Origin: Spongiibacter sp. IMCC21906
Lineage (GTDB): Bacteria > Pseudomonadota > Gammaproteobacteria > Pseudomonadales > Spongiibacteraceae
Reading direction: 5' to 3'
DNA length: 64,000 nucleotides
Assembly: GCF_001010805.1 (NCBI RefSeq)
Contig: NZ_CP011477.1
Location: 372,001 to 436,000, forward strand
The stretch's first letter is position 1; each line of letters begins with the position of its first letter. Of this stretch, positions 25,281-33,069 are shown in pieces. The position numbers were made by a program, and so were the translations under genes. Below the pieces are notes generated by a model. The model was not told the origin of the DNA and made no database searches. It saw nothing but the letters and a program-made list of their open reading frames with translations.

Positions 25281-25898
25281 ATGAGCCTACTAAGCCAAAC
25301 AGAACAAGATCAGGTCGCCGAGGCAATTCGCAATGCCGAAGCACAAACCGATGCGGAGCTGGTTACCGTGCTCGCGCGGCAATCCGACGATTACAGCTAT
25401 ATCCCCCTGCTTTGGGCGGGAATGATGGCGCTGATCCTGCCCGGTGCCATTAACTATTATTCCGGCTGGCTGGGTATGCATCAGTTAATTCTCAGCCAAT
25501 GGAGTTTGTTTATTATTTTGGCATTGCTGTTTAGGCTGCCTTTTTTCGGCCCGCAACTGGTGCCAAAATCGGTTCGCCACTGGCGCGCCAGCAACATGGC
25601 CCGGCGGCAGTTTTTACAGCAAAACCTTCACCACACCAAAGGCGAAACCGGCATGCTGATTTTTGTGTCAGAGACCGAGCGCTATGTAGAGATTCTGGTC
25701 GACCGGGGCATTTCGGCCAAAATCCCCGACAGTCAATGGCAGAGCATTGTGGCGCGTTTCACCCAGCAGGTTAAAGAAGGTAAAACCTTGGATGGCTTTC
25801 TGCATTGCATCGCCAGCTGTGGCGAAGAACTCGGGCGGGCACTGCCTGCCAGCCAAACTAAAAATGAATTGCCGAATCACTTGGTGATCCTGGACTGA
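25281..25898 (+). CDS. Second TPM-domain membrane protein
   Basis: A 205-residue protein with a short N-terminal TPM-like half (SQTEQDQVAEAIRNAEAQTDAELVTVLARQSDDY), two transmembrane helices (about 46-66 and 76-92), then the second half of the domain (RRQFLQQNLHHTKGETGMLIFVSETERYVEILVDRGISAKI, QWQSIVARFTQQVKEGKTLDGFLHCI). It lacks a signal peptide, so the catalytic-like region is probably anchored with the helices as a hairpin. The ATG at 25281 has GGAG 5 bases upstream; the GTG two codons earlier is less likely. It is third in the lemA-TPM-TPM operon, 54 bases after the second gene. Confidence 0.87.
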   Translation: MSLLSQTEQDQVAEAIRNAEAQTDAELVTVLARQSDDYSYIPLLWAGMMALILPGAINYYSGWLGMHQLILSQWSLFIILALLFRLPFFGPQLVPKSVRHWRASNMARRQFLQQNLHHTKGETGMLIFVSETERYVEILVDRGISAKIPDSQWQSIVARFTQQVKEGKTLDGFLHCIASCGEELGRALPASQTKNELPNHLVILD

Positions 25899-25910
25899 CC
25901 CTTCCTGAAT

Positions 25911-25932
25911 GGGGCCGGTTTTGCTCGGCCCC
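25911..25932 (+). terminator. GC-rich hairpin after the LemA/TPM operon
   Basis: ggggccg (25911-25917) pairs with cggcccc (25926-25932), 12 bases after the stop codon. No T-run follows at once, so it is a possible rather than proven terminator. A weaker ctgcc/ggcag stem with T-rich tail lies near 25994-26020. Confidence 0.5.
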
Positions 25933-26034
25933 ACATGCACCCACATCAGCACGGCAAAACTACCAGTCTTAAACTATTGACCGCTCCCTGAAGCTGCCCT
26001 AAAAAGGCAGACCTTTTCTTTCTGTGCAAACATC

Positions 26035-26865
26035 ATGGCATGGGTTTCTTTCGATATTTTTCGCACCCTGGGCTTTGCAGATACCCTGCAGCTCAAACCA
26101 GAACAACTCTTTAAATACCGAGATCAAATCGGTGCTGCTGACTGGGTGTTGTTTCCTGAATACTGGCAGCTCAATGCCTTACGCTACGGCCTGAATGCCA
26201 AAGTCTTTCCCAGCGAAGCCAGTTATCACCTCGGCCATAACAAAATTGAAATGACCCGGGCCTTTGAGTTGGTCGCGCCCTCCCATACTCCATTAACCAT
26301 TATCCAAGCCAATACCCCTGACAATGCCGAACAACTGTGGCAACAAATGCTGCTGCCCTTTGTCGCCAAGCTGCCCAAATCTTCTCAAGGTGACGGCGTC
26401 TGGCTAATCAATGATAAACAGGACTGGCGCGAGTATCTCCATCGCAGCGATGTACTCTATGTACAGGAATACCTGCCCATCGACCGGGATATCCGCATTG
26501 TCATTATTGGCGATCAACTTATTGCGGCCTATTGGCGGCAGCAGGCAACAAGAGGGTTTTATAACAACGTCAGCAAAGGGGGCTTTATTGATCGCAGCCC
26601 TGTTCCCCAACCCGCCATTGATTTGGCACTGAACCTCGCCAAAACCTTGGGGATTAACCATGCCGGGTTTGATATTGCTATGGTCGGTGATCATCCCTAC
26701 ATACTGGAATTTAACCGTCTGTTTGGCAATCAAGGTATAGAAGGAGGAGATGCACGACTGCGGGACGCCATCATTGACTATCTGAACCGGGAATCTACAC
26801 CTACAGGACCAAACTTTCCTAATCGTCCAATAAGCAACCGTCGGCCACTCAAGCGGGCTGCCTAA
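26035..26865 (+). CDS. RimK-type ATP-grasp protein
   Basis: A 276-residue protein with an ATP-grasp fold. Visible segments are LPFVAKLPKSSQGDGVWLI (the P-loop-like glycine-rich ATP contact at about 112-130), VLYVQEYLPIDRDIRIVIIGDQLIAAYWRQ (about 145-175), VSKGGFIDRS (the second binding loop) and HAGFDIAMVGDHPYILEFNRLFG (the Mg-binding ExN at about 230-238). The pattern is that of RimK/GshB-like carboxylate-amine ligases, which join an amino acid or peptide to a carboxylate. The N-terminal region has no recognised specificity motif. It is a lone gene with no biosynthetic neighbours, so the substrate is open. The start has only a weak Shine-Dalgarno. Confidence 0.75.
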   Translation: MAWVSFDIFRTLGFADTLQLKPEQLFKYRDQIGAADWVLFPEYWQLNALRYGLNAKVFPSEASYHLGHNKIEMTRAFELVAPSHTPLTIIQANTPDNAEQLWQQMLLPFVAKLPKSSQGDGVWLINDKQDWREYLHRSDVLYVQEYLPIDRDIRIVIIGDQLIAAYWRQQATRGFYNNVSKGGFIDRSPVPQPAIDLALNLAKTLGINHAGFDIAMVGDHPYILEFNRLFGNQGIEGGDARLRDAIIDYLNRESTPTGPNFPNRPISNRRPLKRAA

Positions 26866-27224
26866 CTCAGCAAAGGCACTATTTTAGTGCGAATACTTGC
26901 CTTCCACACCCCATTAGTGCACCATCTTGATTCGTTCAAAATTCATGCATCTTTCTTCTGGGCTACGAAATAAACAGCTCAAAAATTTTACTGAGAAAGC
27001 CGCACTGCCATGGCGATATGAGAGTAGCGTTCTCCCATAATCGGTACACATTATAAATGGCGTTGCCTGCATTAAAAATTTTAGATTAGTAATAAAAAAT
27101 AAATCATGTTGATTTAATTTCTAATATGTCCACTATGACAGAGATGAATCAGAACAATAAATTACCGCCAAAATCTTCTCGCCAGCCTACGGTAAAATTT
27201 GTCGTTAGGGCCTTTCTCTCTTTC

Positions 27225-27252
27225 GCCGACTAAAAGCAGAATTTTAGTCGGC
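27225..27252. repeat. 11-bp hairpin in a gene-free gap
   Basis: gccgactaaaa (27225-27235) and ttttagtcggc (27242-27252) form a perfect stem with a 6-base loop. It sits 86 bases before the rnk-like start, in the 472-base gap 26866-27337, where I see no gene. It could be a terminator or leader structure. Confidence 0.5.
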
Positions 27253-27337
27253 AGACACAAAAAATCACACCGCGTTACTAAGCTCAAACTTGGGCGGTTT
27301 TTGCACACCTGTGTTTTTTTAAAGAGAAAATGTTGCC

Positions 27338-27751
27338 ATGAATTACGAAAGCGATCTTGTTATCAGTGAATCAGACTACTTAAAAATTAAAAAATTAATT
27401 TCAACAAATCGATCAACCGCAACAATGGAGCTGCTCAGTAAGCTTACGCGCTGTGAAATTGCTAAAGACGAGGACACACCTACTACCGTTGTAAGATTGT
27501 TTAAAGAAGTTCTCTACCAAGAAATTGCCACGGGAAATACCCGCAAGGTCTGTATCGTAATGCCTTGGGAGTCCGACGTTATAAAAATGCGGGTGTCTAT
27601 ATTATCGCCCGTTGGCATTGCCTTACTCGGCACCTCCATCGGCGATACCGTTTGCTGGCCACTGCTCCACGGCAAATCACTACTTCTTAAAGTAGTGTCA
27701 GTTGACCTACCACAGCAAGATTATTCTGAGAGTATTAAATACGTCTATTAA
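27338..27751 (+). CDS. Rnk-like nucleoside diphosphate kinase regulator (GreA/B C-terminal domain)
   Basis: A 137-residue protein. The N-terminal 45 residues are helical (ESDYLKIKKLISTNRSTATMELLSKLTRCEIA), as in Rnk. The C-terminal FKBP-like domain of GreA/GreB follows, with ILSPVGIALLGTSIGDTVCWPLLHGKSLLLKVVSVDLP. The Rnk-type signature V-x-S-P-x-G-x-A-L-L-G is intact. Rnk lacks the Gre coiled coil and binds RNA polymerase without cleavage activity, and in Pseudomonas influences NDP kinase levels. The middle segment (TVVRLFKEVLYQEI) is less conserved than in standard Rnk, so this may be a diverged paralogue. Monocistronic. Confidence 0.82.
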   Translation: MNYESDLVISESDYLKIKKLISTNRSTATMELLSKLTRCEIAKDEDTPTTVVRLFKEVLYQEIATGNTRKVCIVMPWESDVIKMRVSILSPVGIALLGTSIGDTVCWPLLHGKSLLLKVVSVDLPQQDYSESIKYVY

Positions 27752-27996
27752 CACCATCACTAATGTTCACAGGTATGGAAAATCTCGCAGCATTACAAAG
27801 TTGTAATGCATTGCGTTATAGACACTGAAATAAAGGCACACGCGTCCAAATTAGGCATGACGTTCTGAGCTTGTCGCAACATTATTGATATTTTACTCAA
27901 TTGCTTATTGACAAAATATTCAACAGGGTGTAATTTCCAGCCATTGATATATGCAATGATAATAAGCTAAGAATTTCGCCATCAAGGAGCAATGTT

Positions 27997-28797
27997 ATGA
28001 ATGTTCTTCCACATATGAGTAATGAGGAATATTTCAAGTACTGGCGCGTATGCTGCGCTATGGGTCCCGTTTTTCTCGCCTGTTTTTTATTTTTTTGGGG
28101 GTATCTGGGCTTCAATGTTCCACCCATTCCTGCGGATTGGACAGCTGATCAGATGGCCGCCCATTTTAGAGAAAACTACAATTCCACAAGAGCTGCCATG
28201 GCGGGTGCCATGTTGTTTGGCGTACTTTACTTACCTTGGACCCTATCCATTACAAAAGTGATGCAATGGATAAACCCCAATAAAAACGATATTTGGTCAA
28301 CACTGCAAATGTGGGGTGGCGGCCTGACAGTGGTACCGCTAATTACATCATCCGTGTTCTGGTTAACGGCTTCTTATCGACCAGAATCCTTGCCTCCCTA
28401 TATGCTGCAAATGCTGTATGACCAGGGTTGGCTGCTGATCGACATGTTCTACGCCATCACCACTATTCCAATGGTCGCCATCGGTGTTGCAGGCTTAACT
28501 GACCGACGCAAAAACGTGCTGTTTCCAAAGTGGGCGTGTTGGTTTTCTATTTGGGCTGGCGCCAGCTTTCTTTTTGAATTGTTAATGCCATTTTTTAAAT
28601 CTGGTCTTTTTGCTCGCCAGGGCTGGTTGAATTTTTGGGTTGAATTTTTAGTGTGGTTTTTTTACATCGTCATTATTTCTTACTACACATGGAAAGCTAT
28701 TCCACGCTTATATAACGAGAGAGAAACCTTGTTAAAAATGAATAATCTCTCACCCTCAGCTCATGATTTCAGCCCCGTTCAAAAAGAGGTGGCCTAA
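27997..28797 (+). CDS. Unknown six-helix membrane protein linked to COX3/COX4-like genes
   Basis: A 266-residue integral membrane protein of no family I can name. Six or so hydrophobic segments are visible (for example MGPVFLACFLFFWGYLGF, AMAGAMLFGVLYLPWTLSI, WGGGLTVVPLITSSVFWLTA, LLIDMFYAITTIPMVAIGVAG, CWFSIWAGASFLFELLMPFF, FWVEFLVWFFYIVIISYYTW), with short loops and a cytoplasmic-like C-tail. Tryptophan and tyrosine are frequent at helix ends. There is no obvious heme ligand pair. AAGGAG precedes the ATG by 8 bases. The stop overlaps the next start (TAATG), so it is translated with a COX3-like protein and is probably a partner of it. Confidence 0.8.
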   Translation: MNVLPHMSNEEYFKYWRVCCAMGPVFLACFLFFWGYLGFNVPPIPADWTADQMAAHFRENYNSTRAAMAGAMLFGVLYLPWTLSITKVMQWINPNKNDIWSTLQMWGGGLTVVPLITSSVFWLTASYRPESLPPYMLQMLYDQGWLLIDMFYAITTIPMVAIGVAGLTDRRKNVLFPKWACWFSIWAGASFLFELLMPFFKSGLFARQGWLNFWVEFLVWFFYIVIISYYTWKAIPRLYNERETLLKMNNLSPSAHDFSPVQKEVA

Positions 28798-29405
28798 TGT
28801 CAAATTCTCAAAATTCAACACTCCCCTGGAATGAAACCAAAGATCAATCCATATCCAGCCAAATTTCAGCGGGTGTGCATTTTTTTATGCTTGCCGACAT
28901 TTTTGTGTTTAGTGGGATATTTATTGATTTTATGCTGAAACGGTCCCAAGACCTGGAAACATTTAATCAGTCTGCAGCTCTTCTCAACCCCTGGTCAGGA
29001 ATTATCAACACACTGATACTTATCACCAGTGGTTTCTTTGTTGTGCTTGCATTTAATGCGGGTAAAGCTGGCAAAGTTGCAGATATGCGGCGCTGGGTGT
29101 TATTCGCTATTGTCATTGGTGCAGGTTTTGCCGTTAGCAAAGGCTTTGAATATAGCGGCAAAATTGCTGATGGTTTAACCATGCATAGCAATGAATTTTT
29201 TATGTTTTACTACACTCTGACAGGAGCGCATTTTCTTCACTTCATTGGCGGAATGATTGCATTATCAGCAATATTTCATAAATCTAAAAAAGAAGTCATC
29301 GATGAAGAGTTTCTTGGCAACTTCAAATCCGTTGCCCTCTACTGGCATATGGTCGACTTTCTTTGGATCTCCATCTTTCCACTTCTCTATTTGTTGGGGG
29401 CATAA
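28797..29405 (+). CDS. Cytochrome c oxidase subunit III-like protein (NorE-type)
   Basis: A 202-residue membrane protein with the COX3 fold. Five helices are visible, with the signatures SAGVHFFMLADIFVFSGIF at the start, LILITSGFFVVLAF, HSNEFFMFYYTLTGAHFLHFIGG (the conserved HF-x-H-x-x-G block) and VALYWHMVDFLWISIFPLLYL at the end. It is short, as in NorE-type or quinol-oxidase subunit III proteins that lack the two N-terminal helices. No subunit I or II is in the window, so it is an orphan subunit. Both junctions overlap by TAATG, binding it to the unknown upstream protein and the COX4-like protein downstream. It could assist a heme-copper oxidase or nitric oxide reductase encoded elsewhere. 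Confidence 0.85.
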   Translation: MSNSQNSTLPWNETKDQSISSQISAGVHFFMLADIFVFSGIFIDFMLKRSQDLETFNQSAALLNPWSGIINTLILITSGFFVVLAFNAGKAGKVADMRRWVLFAIVIGAGFAVSKGFEYSGKIADGLTMHSNEFFMFYYTLTGAHFLHFIGGMIALSAIFHKSKKEVIDEEFLGNFKSVALYWHMVDFLWISIFPLLYLLGA

Positions 29406-29677
29406 TGAACAGCACACAAATGAGTACTAAAACGGCTGCCGTGGTTTGGTTGTTATTAATTATAGCCAGCCTTGCAACAACCTGGGTGGGGGATCATAAC
29501 CTTATTTTTGCACAGTGGGGCGCGGTTATTGTAATGCTGGTAGCGGCATTCAAAACACGGTTAATCCTCAGCTATTATATGGAGCTGAGATCAGCTCCTC
29601 TAATATTACGATTAAGCTACGATGCGTGGATATTGCTTACCACGGCTATCATTCTCTATCTTTGGCTTACAGCTTAA
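29405..29677 (+). CDS. Cytochrome c oxidase subunit IV-like (NorF/COX4_pro) small membrane protein
   Basis: A 90-residue protein with three transmembrane segments (TAAVVWLLLIIASLATTWV, QWGAVIVMLVAAFKTRLILSYYMELR, AWILLTTAIILYLWL). The middle stretch KTRLILSYYMELRSAP resembles the prokaryotic COX4/NorF family signature (K-x-x-L-x-x-x-x-F/YMxLR). The ATG at 29405 overlaps the COX3-like stop. The protein ends at LTA with the TAA lying at the edge of a MITE-like element: the stop codon is inside the 20-bp terminal repeat, so the original C-terminus may have been a little different. A strong terminator lies beyond the element. Confidence 0.82.
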   Translation: MNSTQMSTKTAAVVWLLLIIASLATTWVGDHNLIFAQWGAVIVMLVAAFKTRLILSYYMELRSAPLILRLSYDAWILLTTAIILYLWLTA

Positions 29678-29947
29678 GGCACCTCTGATTAATTCGGTAA
29701 TGTTTCAACGGAGTCTCTGGCGCGCACTGGCAAGGCGCGATGCGAAGATTAAGGCTGGTTGTCCTTAATGAGCATGGCAACGCAGTCCAGTGTGCGCCAG
29801 AGACCCGCCCCTCGGGGCTTAGCCAAAAACGGCTCAACTGCGTTGCCGCCACTTGAAAGGCAACCAGCATTCCTTCATGTCGGCGCCTTGTTGAGCCGCT
29901 TTTGGCTAAGCTTGAGATATCACCGATATTAATCAGAGGTGCCTTAA
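29674..29947. mobile_element. 274-bp MITE-like element with 20-bp terminal inverted repeats
   Basis: Perfect 20-bp inverted ends (29674-29693 and 29928-29947, containing ggcacctctgattaat) extend imperfectly inward through tcggt. The outermost TTAA is palindromic and matches YTAR, the target type of IS5-family elements. The interior contains further inverted pieces (tctctggcgcgcactgg with ccagtgtgcgccagaga; agccaaaaacggctcaa with ttgagccgcttttggct), so it can fold into multiple long hairpins. It carries no reading frame. It lies between the COX4-like gene and the operon terminator. Confidence 0.72.
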
Positions 29948-29969
29948 TATTTATACGTTAACTCTCGAT

Positions 29970-30006
29970 GATCAGCCATCTCGGTGAGATGGCTGATCTT
30001 TTTTTT
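29970..30006 (+). terminator. Strong rho-independent terminator
   Basis: A perfect 13-bp stem (gatcagccatctc at 29970-29982, gagatggctgatc at 29986-29998) with a 3-base loop is followed by eight T residues. It belongs to the COX-like operon, now separated from it by the MITE-like element. The remaining 30007-30232 shows no gene. Confidence 0.9.
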
Positions 30007-30232
30007 CGATAACCCTAATAATATTCTATTCTCCCAACCCAAATACGGTTTTTGATTTCTCAAAAATCAGGCTTGCTTATTCAATATACTAACGGAAATT
30101 ATTAACTATCTTATTAGAGATAATATTTCCCCTGCTGTCACAGTTCTTTTGCCTCTTTGTCACACTCGCTCTATAAACTCAAGCGTTCAAAAATATTCAG
30201 CGTGCTGATAAGAATTAAACGGGGAGGCCATA

Positions 30233-31837
30233 ATGAAGAAACTACTAGCCACTACATTGATGCTAAGCAGCTTGTCTACGCAAGCCCTAGTCAGTAATGG
30301 TGATTTTGAAAACTGGACAGGTAATTCAGCAGACGGCTGGACCACAGTAGACAGTGGTATCAGCCTAAGCCCATCTTCTTCGGAAGTTCATACTGGCAGC
30401 CACTCCGCTAAAGTGACTGTCAATACTGCCACTCAGAGTAATACCGATTTTCGTCAGAATGTCAGCATCACCTCCGGCAGCAGTTATACTTTTAGTGTTT
30501 GGGTAAAACACAGCGAAGGCGGTGTAAAAGCTCGCCTCTATGTCGATGGTTATCAAGCTTACTCTGACCCTTCCGAAGTTAATCAGTGGCAAAAAATTTC
30601 GTATAGCTACACGGCTAACACCACTGGCACCATAGAAGTGGGGCTACGATTTTATGACGTAAGCGGATTTGACGGCAGTGAGGACGTCTACGTTGACGAC
30701 TATGCCCCCGTAACCAGCAGCTCCAGCGGTGGTAGTTGCAACGAAACTGTAGGAACACTGGCACTAGACACTGACAACTACGGCGGCGAAACCAGTTGGG
30801 AAATTGCCAATAGCGTCAATGCCATAATAGCCAACGGCAGCGGCTACAGCAGCAATACGAGCTACACTGAAGAATTCTGCCTGAGCAATGACAACTACCG
30901 CTTTACCATCTTTGACAGCTATGGCGATGGTATTTGCTGCAATGTAGGCAGCGGTGCTTATACCCTTACAATAGACAGTAATATCGTCGCAAATGGCGGT
31001 CAATTTGCGAGTGCAGAAACCACAAGCTTTAATGTTGGGGGAAGCCCTTCTGGCGACGGCGCTAATCTCAGCGGCTATTACGCCAGTGCTGACGGGCTTA
31101 GTGGATACGCGCTTAAAACCGAACTCTATAACATCATCAAGGGACATTCATCTCAAGGTTACAGCGCGTTGTGGAGTTTTTATAATAACAACGAGCGTGA
31201 TAACTACTTTGAAAATGACGGTTCTCTACTGGATATTTACTCGGAAAATCCTACTGGTAGTGACCCCTACATTTACAGCAACAGTGGCTCACAATGTGGA
31301 AACTACAACAGTGAATCTGACTGCTATAACCGTGAACACAGCTTTCCACGTAGCTGGTTTGGCGGCTCCCTAGAACCCATGAACTCTGACGTTCATCACA
31401 TTTTTGCCAGCGACGGCTATGTCAACTCCAAGCGAGGTAGCTACCCTTATGGTGAAGTGGCATCAGCAAGCTTTACCTCACAAAATGCCTCCAAACTTGG
31501 AAGTGCGACTTCAAACCTAGGATACGGCGGCACCGTATTCGAACCCATCGATGAATTCAAAGGCGACTTAGCTCGCGCGTATTTTTACATGGCAACACGC
31601 TACGAAAATGTTATTGCTGGATGGGAAAATAATACCAGCAGCAGCGATGCCGTACTAAACGGAAATGCCAATACCGTATTTGAACCTTGGGCTCTGGATA
31701 TGCTGAAAAGATGGCACGCTCAAGACCCCGTCAGCCAGAAAGAAATCGACCGTAATAACGCTGCTTATTCCTATCAAGGTAACCGCAACCCCTTTATCGA
31801 TCACCCTGAACTGGTTAGTGAAATCTGGGGGAATTAA
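30233..31837 (+). CDS. Secreted endonuclease I family nuclease with accessory domains
   Basis: A 534-residue exported protein. Residues 1-18 are a signal peptide (ATTLMLSSLSTQA). About 20-160 form a jelly-roll CBM_4_9-like domain (NGDFENWTGNSADGW, YTFSVWVKHSEGGVKARLYVDG). About 168-262 form a second beta domain with FDSYGDGICCNVGSGAYTL, a module often found in secreted enzymes of Bacteroidetes and marine bacteria. The C-terminal endonuclease I domain (about 275-530) contains YNREHSFPRSWF, DVHHIFASDGYVNSKRG, GDLARAYFYMATRY and RNNAAYSYQGNRNPFIDHPEL. The REHSFP histidine and nearby residues are the metal-dependent active site. The role is extracellular DNA or RNA degradation; attachment modules suggest action on particles or biofilm. 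Confidence 0.9.
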   Translation: MKKLLATTLMLSSLSTQALVSNGDFENWTGNSADGWTTVDSGISLSPSSSEVHTGSHSAKVTVNTATQSNTDFRQNVSITSGSSYTFSVWVKHSEGGVKARLYVDGYQAYSDPSEVNQWQKISYSYTANTTGTIEVGLRFYDVSGFDGSEDVYVDDYAPVTSSSSGGSCNETVGTLALDTDNYGGETSWEIANSVNAIIANGSGYSSNTSYTEEFCLSNDNYRFTIFDSYGDGICCNVGSGAYTLTIDSNIVANGGQFASAETTSFNVGGSPSGDGANLSGYYASADGLSGYALKTELYNIIKGHSSQGYSALWSFYNNNERDNYFENDGSLLDIYSENPTGSDPYIYSNSGSQCGNYNSESDCYNREHSFPRSWFGGSLEPMNSDVHHIFASDGYVNSKRGSYPYGEVASASFTSQNASKLGSATSNLGYGGTVFEPIDEFKGDLARAYFYMATRYENVIAGWENNTSSSDAVLNGNANTVFEPWALDMLKRWHAQDPVSQKEIDRNNAAYSYQGNRNPFIDHPELVSEIWGN

Positions 31838-31848
31838 GCAAACTTACT

Positions 31849-31877
31849 TCACTGCGGTAGCATTGCTGCCGCAGTGA
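31849..31877 (+). terminator. Hairpin after the nuclease gene
   Basis: tcactgcgg(t)agc pairs with gct(g)ccgcagtga around an att loop, 11 bases after the stop. The stem is long with one mismatch; the T-run (gttttt) begins 10 bases later, so termination is probable but not certain. Confidence 0.6.
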
Positions 31878-31891
31878 TATTCATATTGTTT

Positions 31892-32065
31892 TTAGGTGCT
31901 TTCAAGATTATTTAATAATTTTTCCAGCTTAACCCGATGATCACTAAGTGATTCACGAACTTTTGCTTTAGCATTTTTATAGTCGCCAGCATTGTCAGAT
32001 TTTTCCCATCGCTCATAAGGCAACAGAGCACAGTCAGCCTCTTGAATTAATGCGCTTAAAGCCAT
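31892..32065 (-). CDS. Small unrecognised ORF or gene remnant
   Basis: A 57-residue frame, MALSALIQEADCALLPYERW to KVRESLSDHRVKLEKLLNNLE, reads as charged and helical and looks protein-like. In-frame sense continues upstream (ANRQSLEI) back to a TAA, and before that another protein-like stretch (VWLQSLDVKTNQESLNKSM) and a hydrophobic segment in a different frame near 32200-32310 (FILAVIVTALWIGSGLFFI). The picture suggests a gene or pair of small genes decaying by stops and shifts in the 495-base gap 31838-32332. There is no good Shine-Dalgarno. Low confidence that it is expressed. Confidence 0.3.
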   Translation of the reverse strand: MALSALIQEADCALLPYERWEKSDNAGDYKNAKAKVRESLSDHRVKLEKLLNNLEST

Positions 32066-32332
32066 GATTTCTAATGACTGACGATTAGCTTACATTGATT
32101 TATTTAGGCTCTCCTGATTCGTTTTTACATCCAGCGACTGAAGCCATACCGTAAAAATTACCTAGCAAAAATGTCGCCTGCCTTTGATGCATTTAGTGGA
32201 ATCCCATACTTTTATAAAAAATAATCCTGAGCCGATCCACAGTGCAGTGACAATAACAGCAAGAATAAAAAACCCTGAAAACCTTTTTATTAATAAAGCG
32301 TCCTTACTTATTTTCTAAAGTAACTCGATAAA

Positions 32333-32938
32333 TTATTCTGTGAACGTTAACAGAATGTGCTTAATGCTTTTGGTCAAGCTGTCGAACTCAGCCTGTTCAT
32401 TAAGCCTGCCGTCAAGAATATGGGGAACATGCACAAATAAGGCTTTGCTGGAAAGTTGCTTTTCCTTGATATCTGACAGCACATTGTAATAAAGAAAATT
32501 ACATACATAGTCACCACAATCTTCCGATATCACGCAATGCTGCTTCTGATTGGCCAATGTAGCTTGGAGCTTTTTAGTATCAACAGCGGTGTGCAAAACG
32601 TCGCAAGCACTCGCAGAAATATAGGGTGCCTGGGGTACATAACCATCGTTATCTTCTATTTTGGTGGATAACCGGTTATGGGCCTGCTGCTCAATTCTAA
32701 TATCCTGGCTGCTTGAGGCTACACCGAGCATAACGATAAAATCGGGTTGCAACTCTGTGATCAGCGCGCTTAAGGTAACAAAAGATCTCTCATACGAGGT
32801 TGGCAAAATGGCGCTATAAAGAATGCTTCCGCTTGTTTGCGTGGCGATAATGGCTTCAACAATGGCTTGCGAGGTATTACGATGCAGCTTGCCGAAAGCA
32901 TCAAAGCCGCTGAGCAGAATTTTTGACCGCTGTGTCAT
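32333..32938 (-). CDS. Pyroglutamyl peptidase I-like protein (peptidase C15)
   Basis: A 201-residue soluble protein of the C15 fold: N-terminal LLSGFDAFGKLHRNTSQAIVEAI, central PDFIVMLGVASSSQDIRIEQQAHN, SEDCGDYVCNFLYYNVLSDI, and FVHVPHILD. The catalytic triad of the family maps to E83, C146 and H170 or H173. Such enzymes remove N-terminal pyroglutamate from peptides. The length is slightly below the usual 215 and the RIPDN-like loop is diverged (KIEDNDG), so it may be a specialised member. It reads toward the nuclease region; the cfa gene lies upstream on the same strand with a 131-base gap. Confidence 0.85.
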   Translation of the reverse strand: MTQRSKILLSGFDAFGKLHRNTSQAIVEAIIATQTSGSILYSAILPTSYERSFVTLSALITELQPDFIVMLGVASSSQDIRIEQQAHNRLSTKIEDNDGYVPQAPYISASACDVLHTAVDTKKLQATLANQKQHCVISEDCGDYVCNFLYYNVLSDIKEKQLSSKALFVHVPHILDGRLNEQAEFDSLTKSIKHILLTFTE

Positions 32939-33069
32939 GTTCCTAATACTCTTAAAAAAGTATGATTGCCCAGTTAAGCCGTTTTACGGGTTTGCGGTGT
33001 TAGCATTTTCTGCTCAGTGTTTTTTTGAGCAATTGCGTTCAATGGCACACTCTTTTTCAAGGTCTTACC

